A DNA stretch of 51,402 bases from an uncultured bacterium (GTDB taxonomy: Bacteria; Hydrothermota; Tepidihabitantia; Tepidihabitantales; DTDR01): assembly GCA_938040315.1 (NCBI GenBank), contig CALHQW010000026.1, positions 1 to 51,402 of the forward strand, written 5' to 3'. Position 1 is the stretch's first letter; the number at the start of each line of letters is the position of its first letter. This document shows positions 1-7,552 of this stretch, piece after piece. The notes beneath the pieces are model-generated. The model had not been told where the DNA came from. It ran no database searches and worked only from the letters and a program-made list of their open reading frames with translations. Made by a program: the position numbers and the translations under genes.

Positions 1-256
1 GAATTTACTCAAAATAGTAAGCAAATCCTCTCCTTTATCTTTATACATCAATGGCTCACCACCAGAAATCACAAAAAACCTCACTCCCCAGAGGGTAAAA
101 GCCTCCTTTATTATCCGCTCAAATATCTCTTTAGGCAATTTATCTGTCTCTTTCGCCGCATTCGCATAACAACCATAACACCTTAAATTGCAAGCCTTAG
201 TCGGTGAAATAACCAAAAATCCTGGGGGTCCTTCACCGTATTTTTCTCGCCATTCT
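1..256. repeat. Terminal inverted repeat, left arm
   Basis: Positions 1-256 are the reverse complement of 51147-51402 with no indels and five mismatches (at 51177, 51210, 51213, 51241 and 51261). The outermost 141 bp (1-141 against 51262-51402) are identical. The repeat lies entirely inside the radical SAM coding sequences, so it reflects two paralogous genes rather than transposon ends. Only one mismatch changes an amino acid (Asn against Asp just after the CxxxCxxC motif). Confidence 0.95.
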
Positions 257-555
257 CGTTTAATCCGCGGACCTTCCTTATTTTGGAAAATCGCTTTTAA
301 AAAGGTATTTAAAGAATTTATTGACCAGGAAACCCTGAGAGCCGAATTTAACATTGCATAAATCATATAATATAGGTCCAAACCAACTTGATAAGAAGTT
401 GTGTGCTCTTTATTTAAACAGGCTTCTTTTAGTTTTGGAGAAAAAAGAGTAAAAATAAATTTAGAAAGTCCACGAATCGGTGAAAAAGGAATTAATCTAT
501 CTATATTTGCCCCTAACTTGATTGTCTTAATTATTAAATTTTCCTCTCTTTTCAT
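1..555 (-). CDS. Radical SAM protein, 3' end cut by window edge (copy A)
   Basis: This is the first 185 codons of a radical SAM enzyme; the gene runs off the left edge without a stop. ATG is at 555-553. Residues 1 to about 97 are a helical N-terminal extension with a KEHT motif. A conserved segment follows (YGEGPPGFLVISPTKACNLR), containing the cluster motif CNLRCYGC (CxxxCxxC), which in this family binds a 4Fe-4S cluster that cleaves S-adenosylmethionine. The ISGGEP motif downstream is the usual SAM-contacting GGEP. The substrate cannot be predicted; any SPASM-type C-terminal domain would lie outside the window. From the CNLR region outward it is almost identical to the gene at the right edge, while the N-termini differ strongly. 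A leaderless-type promoter lies directly upstream. Confidence 0.93.
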   Translation of the reverse strand, partial: MKREENLIIKTIKLGANIDRLIPFSPIRGLSKFIFTLFSPKLKEACLNKEHTTSYQVGLDLYYMIYAMLNSALRVSWSINSLNTFLKAIFQNKEGPRIKREWREKYGEGPPGFLVISPTKACNLRCYGCYANAAKETDKLPKEIFERIIKEAFTLWGVRFFVISGGEPLMYKDKGEDLLTILSKF

Positions 556-562
556 CTTAAGA

Positions 563-590
563 ATTATAATAAATTTTACCTTTCCGTCAA
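563..590 (-). promoter_or_regulatory. Promoter of radical SAM copy A, leaderless type
   Basis: On the minus strand TTGACG (590-585), a 16-nt spacer and TATAAT (568-563) are followed by 7 nt and then ATG at 555. A transcript starting about 7 nt after the -10 box would begin at or next to the start codon. No Shine-Dalgarno sequence is present. Confidence 0.7.
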
Positions 591-606
591 TAATTTTAGT
601 GTCTTC

Positions 607-634
607 TTGATTTTAAAATATTTTTAATTATAAT
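607..634 (+). promoter_or_regulatory. Promoter of pstCAB
   Basis: TTGATT (607-612), 16-nt spacer, TATAAT (629-634), then 27 nt to the pstC ATG at 662. No Shine-Dalgarno is visible in the short leader. A second AT-rich box, TATAAA at 651-656, lies 5 nt before the ATG but has no good -35 partner. No clear Pho-box repeat was recognised. Confidence 0.55.
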
Positions 635-661
635 TTTCTGTTTGTAATGATATAAAAATTA

Positions 662-1543
662 ATGAAAGAAACCCATAAATTCATAAATTTCCTTCTCTTT
701 TTCTCTTCTTTACTTACTTCTTTATTAATCATTTTTATTCTATTTTTCTTATTATCTGCAGGATTAAAATTATTTAAATCAATCTCTCCAAAAGAATTTT
801 TCTTCCATCCGGTTTGGAATCCAACCGGTTATTTTAAAAATGAATATGGTCTTTTACCAAATTTATGGGGAAGTATTTTAGTAACCTTTTTAGCATTAAT
901 AATCGCTATTCCTGTGGGTATTTTCTCTGCTATCTTCTTAAGTGAAGAATTAAAGAAAATTTCTTGGTTATATAACTTAGTAAAAGGGATAATCGAACTT
1001 TTTGCTGCCTTTCCTTCAGTAATCATTGGCTTTTTTGGTTTAGTCTATTTAGCCCCTTTAATCCAAAATCTTTTTTCGCTCTCCAGTGGTTTATGTGTGT
1101 TAAACGGTGGAATTATTTTAGCCTTAATGTGTTTACCAACAATTATTTCAATTTGTGAAGCAAGTATTTCACAAGTTCCTTTAATTTATAAAGAAGCCGG
1201 ATATGCCTTAGGAGTTTCTCGCTTCCAAACTACTTTAAAAATTGTCTTACCAACAGCCAAATCAGGAATAATCGCGGGAATTTTATTAGGTTTTGGCCGA
1301 GCAATTGGGGAAACAATGGCAATGTTAATGGTTTTAGGGAATTCACCGATAACTGCTAAATCTTTATTTTCTCCTACTAGAACTCTAACAACAACTATTG
1401 CTATTGAAATGGGGGAGACAGCAAAGAATACCCCTCATTTTTTTGCTTTATTTATGCTGGGAGTTATTTTGTTTATTATCTCTTTTATTGTTAATTTAAT
1501 TGGCAATTATTTTGCCCAAAAAAGAATAAAATTAATAATATGA
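662..1543 (+). CDS. pstC: Phosphate ABC transporter permease PstC
   Basis: Inner-membrane permease half of the high-affinity phosphate importer PstSCAB. It has 293 residues with about six hydrophobic segments. The binding-protein-dependent transport signature lies in the segment around EAGYALGVSRFQTTLKIVLP, followed by GRAIGETMAM, which is typical of PstC and contacts the ATPase. Its last 4 nt overlap the start of pstA, suggesting translational coupling. The cognate binding protein pstS is not in this operon but about 20 kb away on the minus strand. The length is normal for the family and the ATG is the only good start after the promoter. Confidence 0.95.
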   Translation: MKETHKFINFLLFFSSLLTSLLIIFILFFLLSAGLKLFKSISPKEFFFHPVWNPTGYFKNEYGLLPNLWGSILVTFLALIIAIPVGIFSAIFLSEELKKISWLYNLVKGIIELFAAFPSVIIGFFGLVYLAPLIQNLFSLSSGLCVLNGGIILALMCLPTIISICEASISQVPLIYKEAGYALGVSRFQTTLKIVLPTAKSGIIAGILLGFGRAIGETMAMLMVLGNSPITAKSLFSPTRTLTTTIAIEMGETAKNTPHFFALFMLGVILFIISFIVNLIGNYFAQKRIKLII

Positions 1544-2379
1544 AAATAAAAAGTTCTTTTTATTTTTATCTTTTAGCAATCCCTCTGTTTCTCTTTCTTT
1601 TTACAATTATCTTTATCACTGTTTATTTAATTATCAATGGTTATCCGGTTTTAAATTTCCGTTTTCTTTTTTCCTATCCTGAAGAACAAATGACCCAGGG
1701 AGGTATTTTCCCAGCAATTTTTGGTTCAATCTATCTTACAATTTTTGCTTTTATTTTTGCCATTATTCCTTCTCTTTTGTCAGGAATTTATTTTGCTTAT
1801 TATGCCAAAGATAATTTTTTAACTTTTACTCTGCGAACTTTAATAAAAAGTTTAAGTGGCTTGCCTTCTATTGTTTTCGGTCTCTTTGGTTTAGCCTTTT
1901 TTGTAAGAACTTTAAATATTGGACTTTCTCTACTTGCCTCTTCTTTAACCTTATCAATCCTTTCTATCCCACCTTTAATTACTGCCGTTGAAGAAGGTCT
2001 TTTAAGCGTCCCCCATACTTTTTACGAAGCTGCTATCGCTTTGGGGGTTCCCAAATGGACAGCCATCAGAAAGATTATTTTACCAGAATCAAAACCACTA
2101 CTTCTTTCAGGAATTTTTCTTGCTTTCGCTCGATTAATTGGTGAAGTAGCGCCGATTCTTTTCACTGGTGTTGCTTTTTATTTAAAGAAAATTTCTTTTT
2201 CTCCATTAGATAGATTTATGGCTCTCCCCTATCATATTTATATTCTTGCTACTCAACACGAAAAAATTTTAAAAGTAAGACCTATTGCCTTCGCCTCTTC
2301 CCTTATCTTACTTTTCTTTGCTCTTTTTTTTGGAATTATTGCGTATATTTTAAGAATGAAAATTAAAAAATATTATTAA
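1540..2379 (+). CDS. pstA: Phosphate ABC transporter permease PstA
   Basis: Second permease subunit of the phosphate importer, 279 residues with about six transmembrane segments. The EAA-type loop appears as YEAAIALGVPKWTAIRKIIL, and the family segment GLPSIVFGLFGLAFFV is present. It begins inside the pstC stop region (4-nt overlap) and ends 3 nt before pstB, so the three genes form one transcript. No separate ribosome-binding site is seen; initiation probably depends on coupling with pstC translation. Confidence 0.95.
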   Translation: MKIKSSFYFYLLAIPLFLFLFTIIFITVYLIINGYPVLNFRFLFSYPEEQMTQGGIFPAIFGSIYLTIFAFIFAIIPSLLSGIYFAYYAKDNFLTFTLRTLIKSLSGLPSIVFGLFGLAFFVRTLNIGLSLLASSLTLSILSIPPLITAVEEGLLSVPHTFYEAAIALGVPKWTAIRKIILPESKPLLLSGIFLAFARLIGEVAPILFTGVAFYLKKISFSPLDRFMALPYHIYILATQHEKILKVRPIAFASSLILLFFALFFGIIAYILRMKIKKYY

Positions 2380-2382
2380 AAT

Positions 2383-3129
2383 ATGGAAATTAAAATTAAA
2401 TTTGAAAATTTTTCCCTTTGGTTTGGTGAGAAACCGATTTTAAAAAATATAAATTTAGAAATTCCTGAAAAAAATGTCACCGCCATTATGGGACCTTCTG
2501 GTTGCGGTAAAACTACTCTTTTACGTTGTATTAACCGGATGAACGACTTAATTCCTAACGTAAAAGTTTGTGGAAAAGTTTTAATTGACGATGAAAACAT
2601 ATACAGTGAAAATGTCAACCTTTTGAGTTTAAGAAAAAAAGTTGGAATGGTCTTTCAAAAACCCAATCCCTTTCCCAAATCAATTTATGAGAATATTGCT
2701 TTCGGTTTAAAAATTCATAAATTTAAAAATATCAAAGAAAGAGTAATTAAAGCCTTAATTGATGCCAATCTTTATGACGAAGTAAAAGATAATCTTTATC
2801 ATAGTGCTCTAAACCTTTCCGGTGGTCAGCAACAAAGGTTATGTATTGCTCGAGCAATTGCTATCGAACCAGAAGTTCTTCTTTTAGACGAACCAGCAAG
2901 TGCCTTAGATCCCATTGCTACTGCTAAATTGGAGGAACTTATTCATAAACTGAAAAAGAGTTACACGATTGTGATTGTTACCCATAATATGCAACAAGCT
3001 GCCAGAGTTTCAGATTACTGCGCCTTTATGTATCTTGGTGAACTTGTTGAATTTGGTAAAACTGAAGATGTCTTTGTCCGGCCAAAAGACAAACGAACCG
3101 AAGACTTTCTTTCGGGAAAATATGGTTAA
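2383..3129 (+). CDS. pstB: Phosphate ABC transporter ATP-binding protein PstB
   Basis: Cytoplasmic ATPase that powers PstCA. The 248 residues carry Walker A GPSGCGKT (37-44), the Q-loop in VFQKPNPFP, the ABC signature LSGGQ (145-149), Walker B LLLDE (166-170) and the switch His at 201. The [13 protein letters not shown] stretch and the insert after NRMNDL are characteristic of PstB among ABC ATPases. It starts 3 nt after pstA. All catalytic residues are intact. phoU follows after 38 nt with its own promoter. Confidence 0.97.
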   Translation: MEIKIKFENFSLWFGEKPILKNINLEIPEKNVTAIMGPSGCGKTTLLRCINRMNDLIPNVKVCGKVLIDDENIYSENVNLLSLRKKVGMVFQKPNPFPKSIYENIAFGLKIHKFKNIKERVIKALIDANLYDEVKDNLYHSALNLSGGQQQRLCIARAIAIEPEVLLLDEPASALDPIATAKLEELIHKLKKSYTIVIVTHNMQQAARVSDYCAFMYLGELVEFGKTEDVFVRPKDKRTEDFLSGKYG

Positions 3130-3134
3130 TTATT

Positions 3135-3162
3135 TTGACAATTTTCTAAAATTTTTTATAAT
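3135..3162 (+). promoter_or_regulatory. Promoter of phoU, leaderless type
   Basis: TTGACA (3135-3140), 16-nt spacer, TATAAT (3157-3162), then exactly 5 nt before the phoU ATG at 3168. The predicted transcription start coincides with the ATG, and no ribosome-binding site exists. phoU can therefore be transcribed independently of pstCAB. Confidence 0.8.
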
Positions 3163-3167
3163 TAACC

Positions 3168-3821
3168 ATGCTTGAAGAAAAATTGACAATTTTGAAAGAA
3201 AAGATTATCGAATATGCTAATCATATTGAAAAGATGTTAGAAAAAGCAATAAAAGGATTGCTAGATAAAGAAAGGGAGACTTTAAAAACAGTAATTGAGG
3301 AAGATGAAAAAAAGGCGAATAACTTAGAAATTGAAATTGATGAAATTTGTGTTGATTTAATTGCTCTTTACCAACCAAAGGCAAAAGATTTGAGAACAAT
3401 TTTAATGATTTTAAAAATGAATAACGATTTTGAAAGAATTGGTGACCATATTGTAAATATTGCTCAAAGTGCTGAATTTCTTATTGAAAGGGAACCGGTA
3501 AAACCTTTAATTGATATTCCAAGAATGGCCAATGAAGCCAGTAAGATGTTGAAAGATGCGGTGAAAGCTTTTATGGAAGAAGATTCAATTTTAGCAAAAA
3601 ATGTTTGTGAAAGAGATTTTTTGATTGATAATCTACGTGACCAAATCTTTCGGGAACTATTCACTTATATGATTTCTGATCCCAGAACAATTGAGAGAGC
3701 TTTCCATCTAATTAGAATAACTCAAAATTTAGAAAGAATTGCTGATCTTTCTACCAATATTGGTGAAGATGTTATCTATATTGTAGAAGCCAAGGTTATT
3801 AAACATCGCAAAGAAGGTTAA
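3168..3821 (+). CDS. phoU: Phosphate transport regulator PhoU
   Basis: PhoU proteins bind metals and link the Pst transporter to phosphate signalling, damping uptake when phosphate is plentiful. The 217-residue, all-helical sequence shows two PhoU repeats, each with the metal-site pattern: NDFERIGDHIVNIA in the first half and QNLERIADLSTNIGEDVIYI in the second. Length and motifs are normal. A leaderless promoter separates it from pstB. No PhoR/PhoB two-component pair is present in the window. Confidence 0.95.
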   Translation: MLEEKLTILKEKIIEYANHIEKMLEKAIKGLLDKERETLKTVIEEDEKKANNLEIEIDEICVDLIALYQPKAKDLRTILMILKMNNDFERIGDHIVNIAQSAEFLIEREPVKPLIDIPRMANEASKMLKDAVKAFMEEDSILAKNVCERDFLIDNLRDQIFRELFTYMISDPRTIERAFHLIRITQNLERIADLSTNIGEDVIYIVEAKVIKHRKEG

Positions 3822-3834
3822 TTATAAAAATAAA

Positions 3835-3862
3835 TTGACTTTTTATTTTTTTCTTTTATAAT
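3835..3862 (+). promoter_or_regulatory. Promoter of the rpsF-ssb-pyr operon, near-leaderless
   Basis: TTGACT (3835-3840), 16-nt spacer, TATAAT (3857-3862), then 9 nt to the rpsF ATG at 3872. The predicted 5' leader is only about 2-3 nt, too short for a Shine-Dalgarno site. The downstream genes overlap or are spaced by a few nt, so this promoter probably serves all six genes through pyrC. Confidence 0.75.
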
Positions 3863-3871
3863 TTTTAAATT

Positions 3872-4171
3872 ATGAAAAATCACAATAAATATGAATGTAT
3901 AATAATTTTAAGTGAAAAAATGTCTGAAGAAGAGATAAATAAAATTGATAATGATTTAAAAAATATTTTTAAAAATTGTGGTGCTGATAATATTATACTA
4001 GATAAAAAGGAAAAGAAAAAATTTGCCTATCCAATTAAAAAATTAGAATATGGATATTATCTTTTTTATAAATTTGAGTCGCCTTCCGACACGGTGGAAA
4101 AAATTAAAGAAAATATTAAACATAATGAAAATATTTTAAGAAGTTATTTTATTAATTATGGCCGAGATTAG
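3872..4171 (+). CDS. rpsF: 30S ribosomal protein bS6
   Basis: Small-subunit protein S6, which binds 16S rRNA next to S18. It has 99 residues and starts MKNHNKYECIIIL, the usual S6 opening strand, then the DKKEKKKFAYPIKKLEYGYYLFYKF core with the family's KxKLAYPI-like motif. The 3' end overlaps ssb by 14 nt. The usual partners rpsR (S18) and rplI (L9), which follow ssb in many bacteria, are absent here; pyrimidine genes take their place. Confidence 0.93.
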   Translation: MKNHNKYECIIILSEKMSEEEINKIDNDLKNIFKNCGADNIILDKKEKKKFAYPIKKLEYGYYLFYKFESPSDTVEKIKENIKHNENILRSYFINYGRD

Positions 4172-4583
4172 ATTAGGAAGGATTAATTATGTGATTTTAA
4201 TGGGCAGGGCAACGGTTGATCCAACTTTACGCTATAATCCTAAAGGTATTCCTTTTTTAAATTTTCAGATTGCTGTTAATCGAGTCTACCGCGACAAAGA
4301 AAGTAATGAATGGAAAGAAGTAGCTAACTTTTTTACAGTAGTTACTAGCGGTCCCCAAGCGGAAAGACTACAAGATAGACTTAAAAAGGGAAGCGCGATA
4401 ATTGTGGAGGGGGAGTTAAGGAGCCGAAGTTACGAAAAAGAAAATGGTGAAAAGAGAAACATTGTAGAAATTTTTGCTCGCCGAGTTCAAATTCTTGATA
4501 AATTTGTTCCTGAAGAAATAAGCGAAGAAACACCTGAAGATATAATTTTACCCGATGATAATCTTGATGACCTACCATTTTAA
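4158..4583 (+). CDS. ssb: Single-stranded DNA-binding protein
   Basis: Protects single-stranded DNA in replication and repair. It has 141 residues: an OB-fold at roughly 8-110 (NYVILMGRATVDPTLRY, then FTVVTSGPQAERL and GSAIIVEGELRSRSYE) and a short acidic tail ending DDLPF, the conserved C-terminal hook that recruits partner proteins. It overlaps rpsF by 14 nt, so the two are translationally coupled. The linker between the OB-fold and tail is short and acidic. Confidence 0.96.
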   Translation: MAEIRLGRINYVILMGRATVDPTLRYNPKGIPFLNFQIAVNRVYRDKESNEWKEVANFFTVVTSGPQAERLQDRLKKGSAIIVEGELRSRSYEKENGEKRNIVEIFARRVQILDKFVPEEISEETPEDIILPDDNLDDLPF

Positions 4584-4585
4584 AA

Positions 4586-4801
4586 ATGACAAAAGATAGA
4601 AAAAGGGACACTAAAAAAATCAGTCAAGAACCTCTTATCTGTTTTAAAAGAAATAATTATTTACTCTTGATTTCCGGTATCGTAGCAATTATTTTGGGTT
4701 ACATTATTTTAAGCACCGGCGACATTACCTTTGCTCCTATTTTGCTTGTTTTAGGTTATTGTATTCTTATTCCTCTTGCCCTTCTTTTAAAATTTAAATG
4801 A
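4586..4801 (+). CDS. Small two-helix membrane protein (DUF3098-like)
   Basis: A 71-residue protein with a charged, Lys-rich N-terminus (about 1-22) and two hydrophobic segments (about 25-45 and 50-68) separated by a short GDITFAP loop. The FKRNNYLLLISGIVAIILGY pattern resembles DUF3098-type small membrane proteins, an assignment from memory of the pattern only. It starts 2 nt after ssb and overlaps pyrR by 4 nt, so it is a true operon member in the position where rpsR often sits. Function unknown. Confidence 0.75.
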   Translation: MTKDRKRDTKKISQEPLICFKRNNYLLLISGIVAIILGYIILSTGDITFAPILLVLGYCILIPLALLLKFK

Positions 4802-5325
4802 AATTAAAAGGTGCAAGAGAAATTAATAATAAAATAAAAAGCCTTGCCCTAAAAATCTATAAAAAATATAAAAAAAATCTTAATGATTTATGTTTTATTG
4901 GTATAAAAAGACGAGGAATAAATATTGCCAAAAGATTAAATTATGAATTAGAAAAATTGAGTAATATTAATATTCCTGTCGGAGCTTTAGATATCAGTTT
5001 TTATCGGGATGATTTACAAAAAATTGCTTTATCACCCATTGTTCGCGGCAGTGAAATAAATTTTTCTATACAAGATAAAATTATAATACTTGTCGACGAT
5101 GTCATCTATACTGGCCGAACAATCCGAGCAGCTTTGAGCGAAATCTTAGATTATGGAAGACCCAAAAAAGTAGAATTATTTGTCTTAGTTGATAGAAATC
5201 ATCGGGAACTACCTATTCAACCAGATTATGTAGGTTTTAAATTTAATGTTAAAAAAGAAGACTTAATTGATGTCTTTTTAAAAGAAGAAGATGAAAAAGA
5301 AGGAATTTATCTTAAAAGAAAATGA
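4798..5325 (+). CDS. pyrR: PyrR: pyrimidine operon regulator / uracil phosphoribosyltransferase
   Basis: Type I phosphoribosyltransferase fold of 175 residues with the PRPP-binding loop LVDDVIYTGRT (about 98-108) and the GIKRRGINIAKRL and DISFYRDDL segments typical of PyrR. Known PyrR proteins bind pyr mRNA with UMP to cause attenuation and also make UMP from uracil and PRPP. The gene overlaps its neighbours by 4 nt on each side, leaving no room for an attenuator between pyrR and pyrB, and the operon leader is almost absent. RNA-based control in cis is therefore doubtful. Confidence 0.93.
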   Translation: MKLKGAREINNKIKSLALKIYKKYKKNLNDLCFIGIKRRGINIAKRLNYELEKLSNINIPVGALDISFYRDDLQKIALSPIVRGSEINFSIQDKIIILVDDVIYTGRTIRAALSEILDYGRPKKVELFVLVDRNHRELPIQPDYVGFKFNVKKEDLIDVFLKEEDEKEGIYLKRK

Positions 5326-6248
5326 AACATTTATTATCAATTAACGATTTAAGTGAAAGAGAGATATATAAAATTTTTGAATATGCTTCTCAATTTGAAG
5401 AAGTTTTAAATAGACCAATTCCCATTGTTCCCTCTTTAAGAGGGAAAACCCTTTTAACTCTTTTTTATGAACCATCGACAAGAACTCAAATTTCTTTTAC
5501 TTTAGCGGGTAAAAGATTATCCTGCGATGTAGTAAATCTTTCCTTTTCCACTTCTTCCCTCCGCAAGGGCGAGAGTTTGTTAGATACAGTTAAGAATATA
5601 GTAAAAATGAAGGTCGAGGGAATTATCATTCGTCATTCAGTTGCTGGTGTTCCTCACTTTCTTGCTCATCATTTGGACAACGAGAATATCTTTGTAATTA
5701 ATGCCGGTGACGGAATTAATGAACATCCGACCCAAGCATTATTAGATGCTTACACAATTTATAAAAAATTTAAAAATCTAAAAAATCTAAAAATTTTAAT
5801 TATTGGTGATATTAAACATTCCCGAGTTGCTCATTCGGACATTCTTATTTTTAAAAAATTAGGTTGTGAAGTTTATGTGTCTTGCCCTTATTCTTTCTTA
5901 CCGATTGAGTTTGAAAAAACAGATATTCCTCATATTATAAATTTTCGTGAGAAATTAGATAGTTTTGATTGTGTAATTGTTTTACGAATCCAAAGAGAAA
6001 GACATGAGATAGGTTATTTATCATCTCTCAGAGAATACCATCTATTATATGGAATTAAAAAAGAAGATGTAAATAAAATGAAAAAAAATGCTCTTTTAAT
6101 GCATCCAGGACCTGTTAATTGGGGAGTAGAACTTTCTTACGATGTTTTAGAAGATAAAAGATGTGTAATATTGGACCAGGTTTTTAACGGAGTGGCAATT
6201 AGAATGGCGGTAATTTTCTCATTATTTCAGTTTCAAGGAAAAATATGA
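5322..6248 (+). CDS. pyrB: Aspartate carbamoyltransferase catalytic subunit
   Basis: Catalyses carbamoyl phosphate + L-aspartate to N-carbamoyl-aspartate, the committed step of pyrimidine synthesis. The 308 residues contain the carbamoyl-phosphate motif FYEPSTRTQISF (about 48-59), the HPTQALLDAYT motif, the ATCase-type LRIQRERHE segment and the C-terminal LMHPGPVNWGVE loop, which identify it as ATCase rather than ornithine carbamoyltransferase. It overlaps pyrR and pyrC by 4 nt each. No pyrI regulatory chain is present, matching the PyrR-associated class of ATCase. Confidence 0.96.
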   Translation: MKHLLSINDLSEREIYKIFEYASQFEEVLNRPIPIVPSLRGKTLLTLFYEPSTRTQISFTLAGKRLSCDVVNLSFSTSSLRKGESLLDTVKNIVKMKVEGIIIRHSVAGVPHFLAHHLDNENIFVINAGDGINEHPTQALLDAYTIYKKFKNLKNLKILIIGDIKHSRVAHSDILIFKKLGCEVYVSCPYSFLPIEFEKTDIPHIINFREKLDSFDCVIVLRIQRERHEIGYLSSLREYHLLYGIKKEDVNKMKKNALLMHPGPVNWGVELSYDVLEDKRCVILDQVFNGVAIRMAVIFSLFQFQGKI

Positions 6249-7537
6249 GAATTGAGGCTCTTTCTGAATATCTTTTATTAAAGAATGGCATTTTAATTGA
6301 CTTAAATAAAAAAGAAAAAAAAGAAGTTGACATATTAATAAAAAACGGAAAGATTGAAAAAATTGCTAGAAAAATTGAGAAAAAAGAGAAATTTCAAATT
6401 CTTGATGTCAAAGATTGCTATCTCTTTTCTGGTTTGATTGACCTTCATACTCATTTAAGAACACCAGGTAGAGAAGATGAAGAAACCATTGAAACTGGTA
6501 CCAAAGCTGCTATTGCTGGTGGGTTCACTAAAATATGCTGTATGCCAAATACTGACCCCCCTTTAGATAATGAATCATTAATTACTTATTTGATAGAAGA
6601 AAATAAAAAGTATAATTATTGTGATTTATATCCTGTAGCTTGTGCTACAAAAAGAAGAGAAGGGCGAGAACTTTGTAATTATTATCTTTTAAAAAAAGCC
6701 GGAGCGATTGCTATATCCGACGATGGTTTACCAATTTCTTCTTCCCGAATTTTAAGATTAGTTTTAGAATATTCCAAAACTTTTAACCTTCCTTATTTTA
6801 GTCATTGTGAAGATAAAGAACTTGCTCAAGGAGTAATTAACGAAGGTCTTATTTCTTATAAATTAGGATTGAGAGGAATCCCTGATATTTCCGAGTCTAT
6901 TATTGCTTTCCGAGATATCTTAATTGCTAATTATGTAAAAAGTAAAATTCATCTTTGTCATATTTCTTCTAAAAAGACAATCGAAGTTCTCAGATTTTTA
7001 AAAGAAAATAATTATGAATTTACTTGCGAAACCGCTCCTCATTATTTTATTTTGACTGAAAAAGATATTCAAAATTACAACACCAATTATAAAGTAAATC
7101 CACCTTTAAAAAAAGAAGAAGACAAAGAAGAAATAAAAAAGGCATTAAAAGAAGGATTAATTGAAGTTATCGCTTCTGACCATGCGCCTCATCTTTCATC
7201 AGAAAAAGAACAAGATTTTGAAAATGCTCCTTTTGGAATAATTGGCTTAGAAACTTGTTTTCTTTTATCTTATGAGGAATTGGTTTTAAAAGGTAGTTTT
7301 ACTATATTTGAATTATTAGAAAAATTTATTACCAACCCAGCAAAAATTTTAGGTATTGAAATAAATAAAATCGAAGAAGGGAAAAAAGCGGAAATAGTAA
7401 TTTTTTCTCCAAAAGAAAAATTTATTTACAGTGAAAATAAAATTTATTCAAAAAGTAAAAATACACCTTTTTTAAATAAAGAATTTTCTTGTCGAATTAA
7501 GGCAATTATTAACAACAACAAAATTTTTTATCCTTAA
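6245..7537 (+). CDS. pyrC: Dihydroorotase
   Basis: Zinc amidohydrolase that cyclises carbamoyl-aspartate to dihydroorotate. It has 430 residues. The metal ligands are visible as DLHTHLRTPG (His68, His70), SHCED, LCHISS and ASDHAPH. The SDDGLP motif carries the Asp used by the multi-domain class I dihydroorotases in place of a carbamylated Lys. TAPHYFILTE and NPPLKKEED are substrate-side motifs. It overlaps pyrB by 4 nt and closes the operon, converging on the Lon-family gene. Later pathway genes (pyrD, E, F) are not in the window. Confidence 0.96.
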   Translation: MRIEALSEYLLLKNGILIDLNKKEKKEVDILIKNGKIEKIARKIEKKEKFQILDVKDCYLFSGLIDLHTHLRTPGREDEETIETGTKAAIAGGFTKICCMPNTDPPLDNESLITYLIEENKKYNYCDLYPVACATKRREGRELCNYYLLKKAGAIAISDDGLPISSSRILRLVLEYSKTFNLPYFSHCEDKELAQGVINEGLISYKLGLRGIPDISESIIAFRDILIANYVKSKIHLCHISSKKTIEVLRFLKENNYEFTCETAPHYFILTEKDIQNYNTNYKVNPPLKKEEDKEEIKKALKEGLIEVIASDHAPHLSSEKEQDFENAPFGIIGLETCFLLSYEELVLKGSFTIFELLEKFITNPAKILGIEINKIEEGKKAEIVIFSPKEKFIYSENKIYSKSKNTPFLNKEFSCRIKAIINNNKIFYP

Positions 7538-7552
7538 ATTTTAAATTTCCTA

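Noticed and set aside
1-256. Inverted terminal repeats as ends of a transposon or linear element
   Set aside because: The repeat lies fully within conserved radical SAM coding sequence in frame on both sides, there is no transposase, and the exact match ends at the window edges, which fits an assembly break between paralogs.
401-610. 69-codon ORF on the plus strand opposite the radical SAM start
   Set aside because: It is antisense to the radical SAM N-terminus and its promoter, has no ribosome site and no recognisable composition of a real protein.
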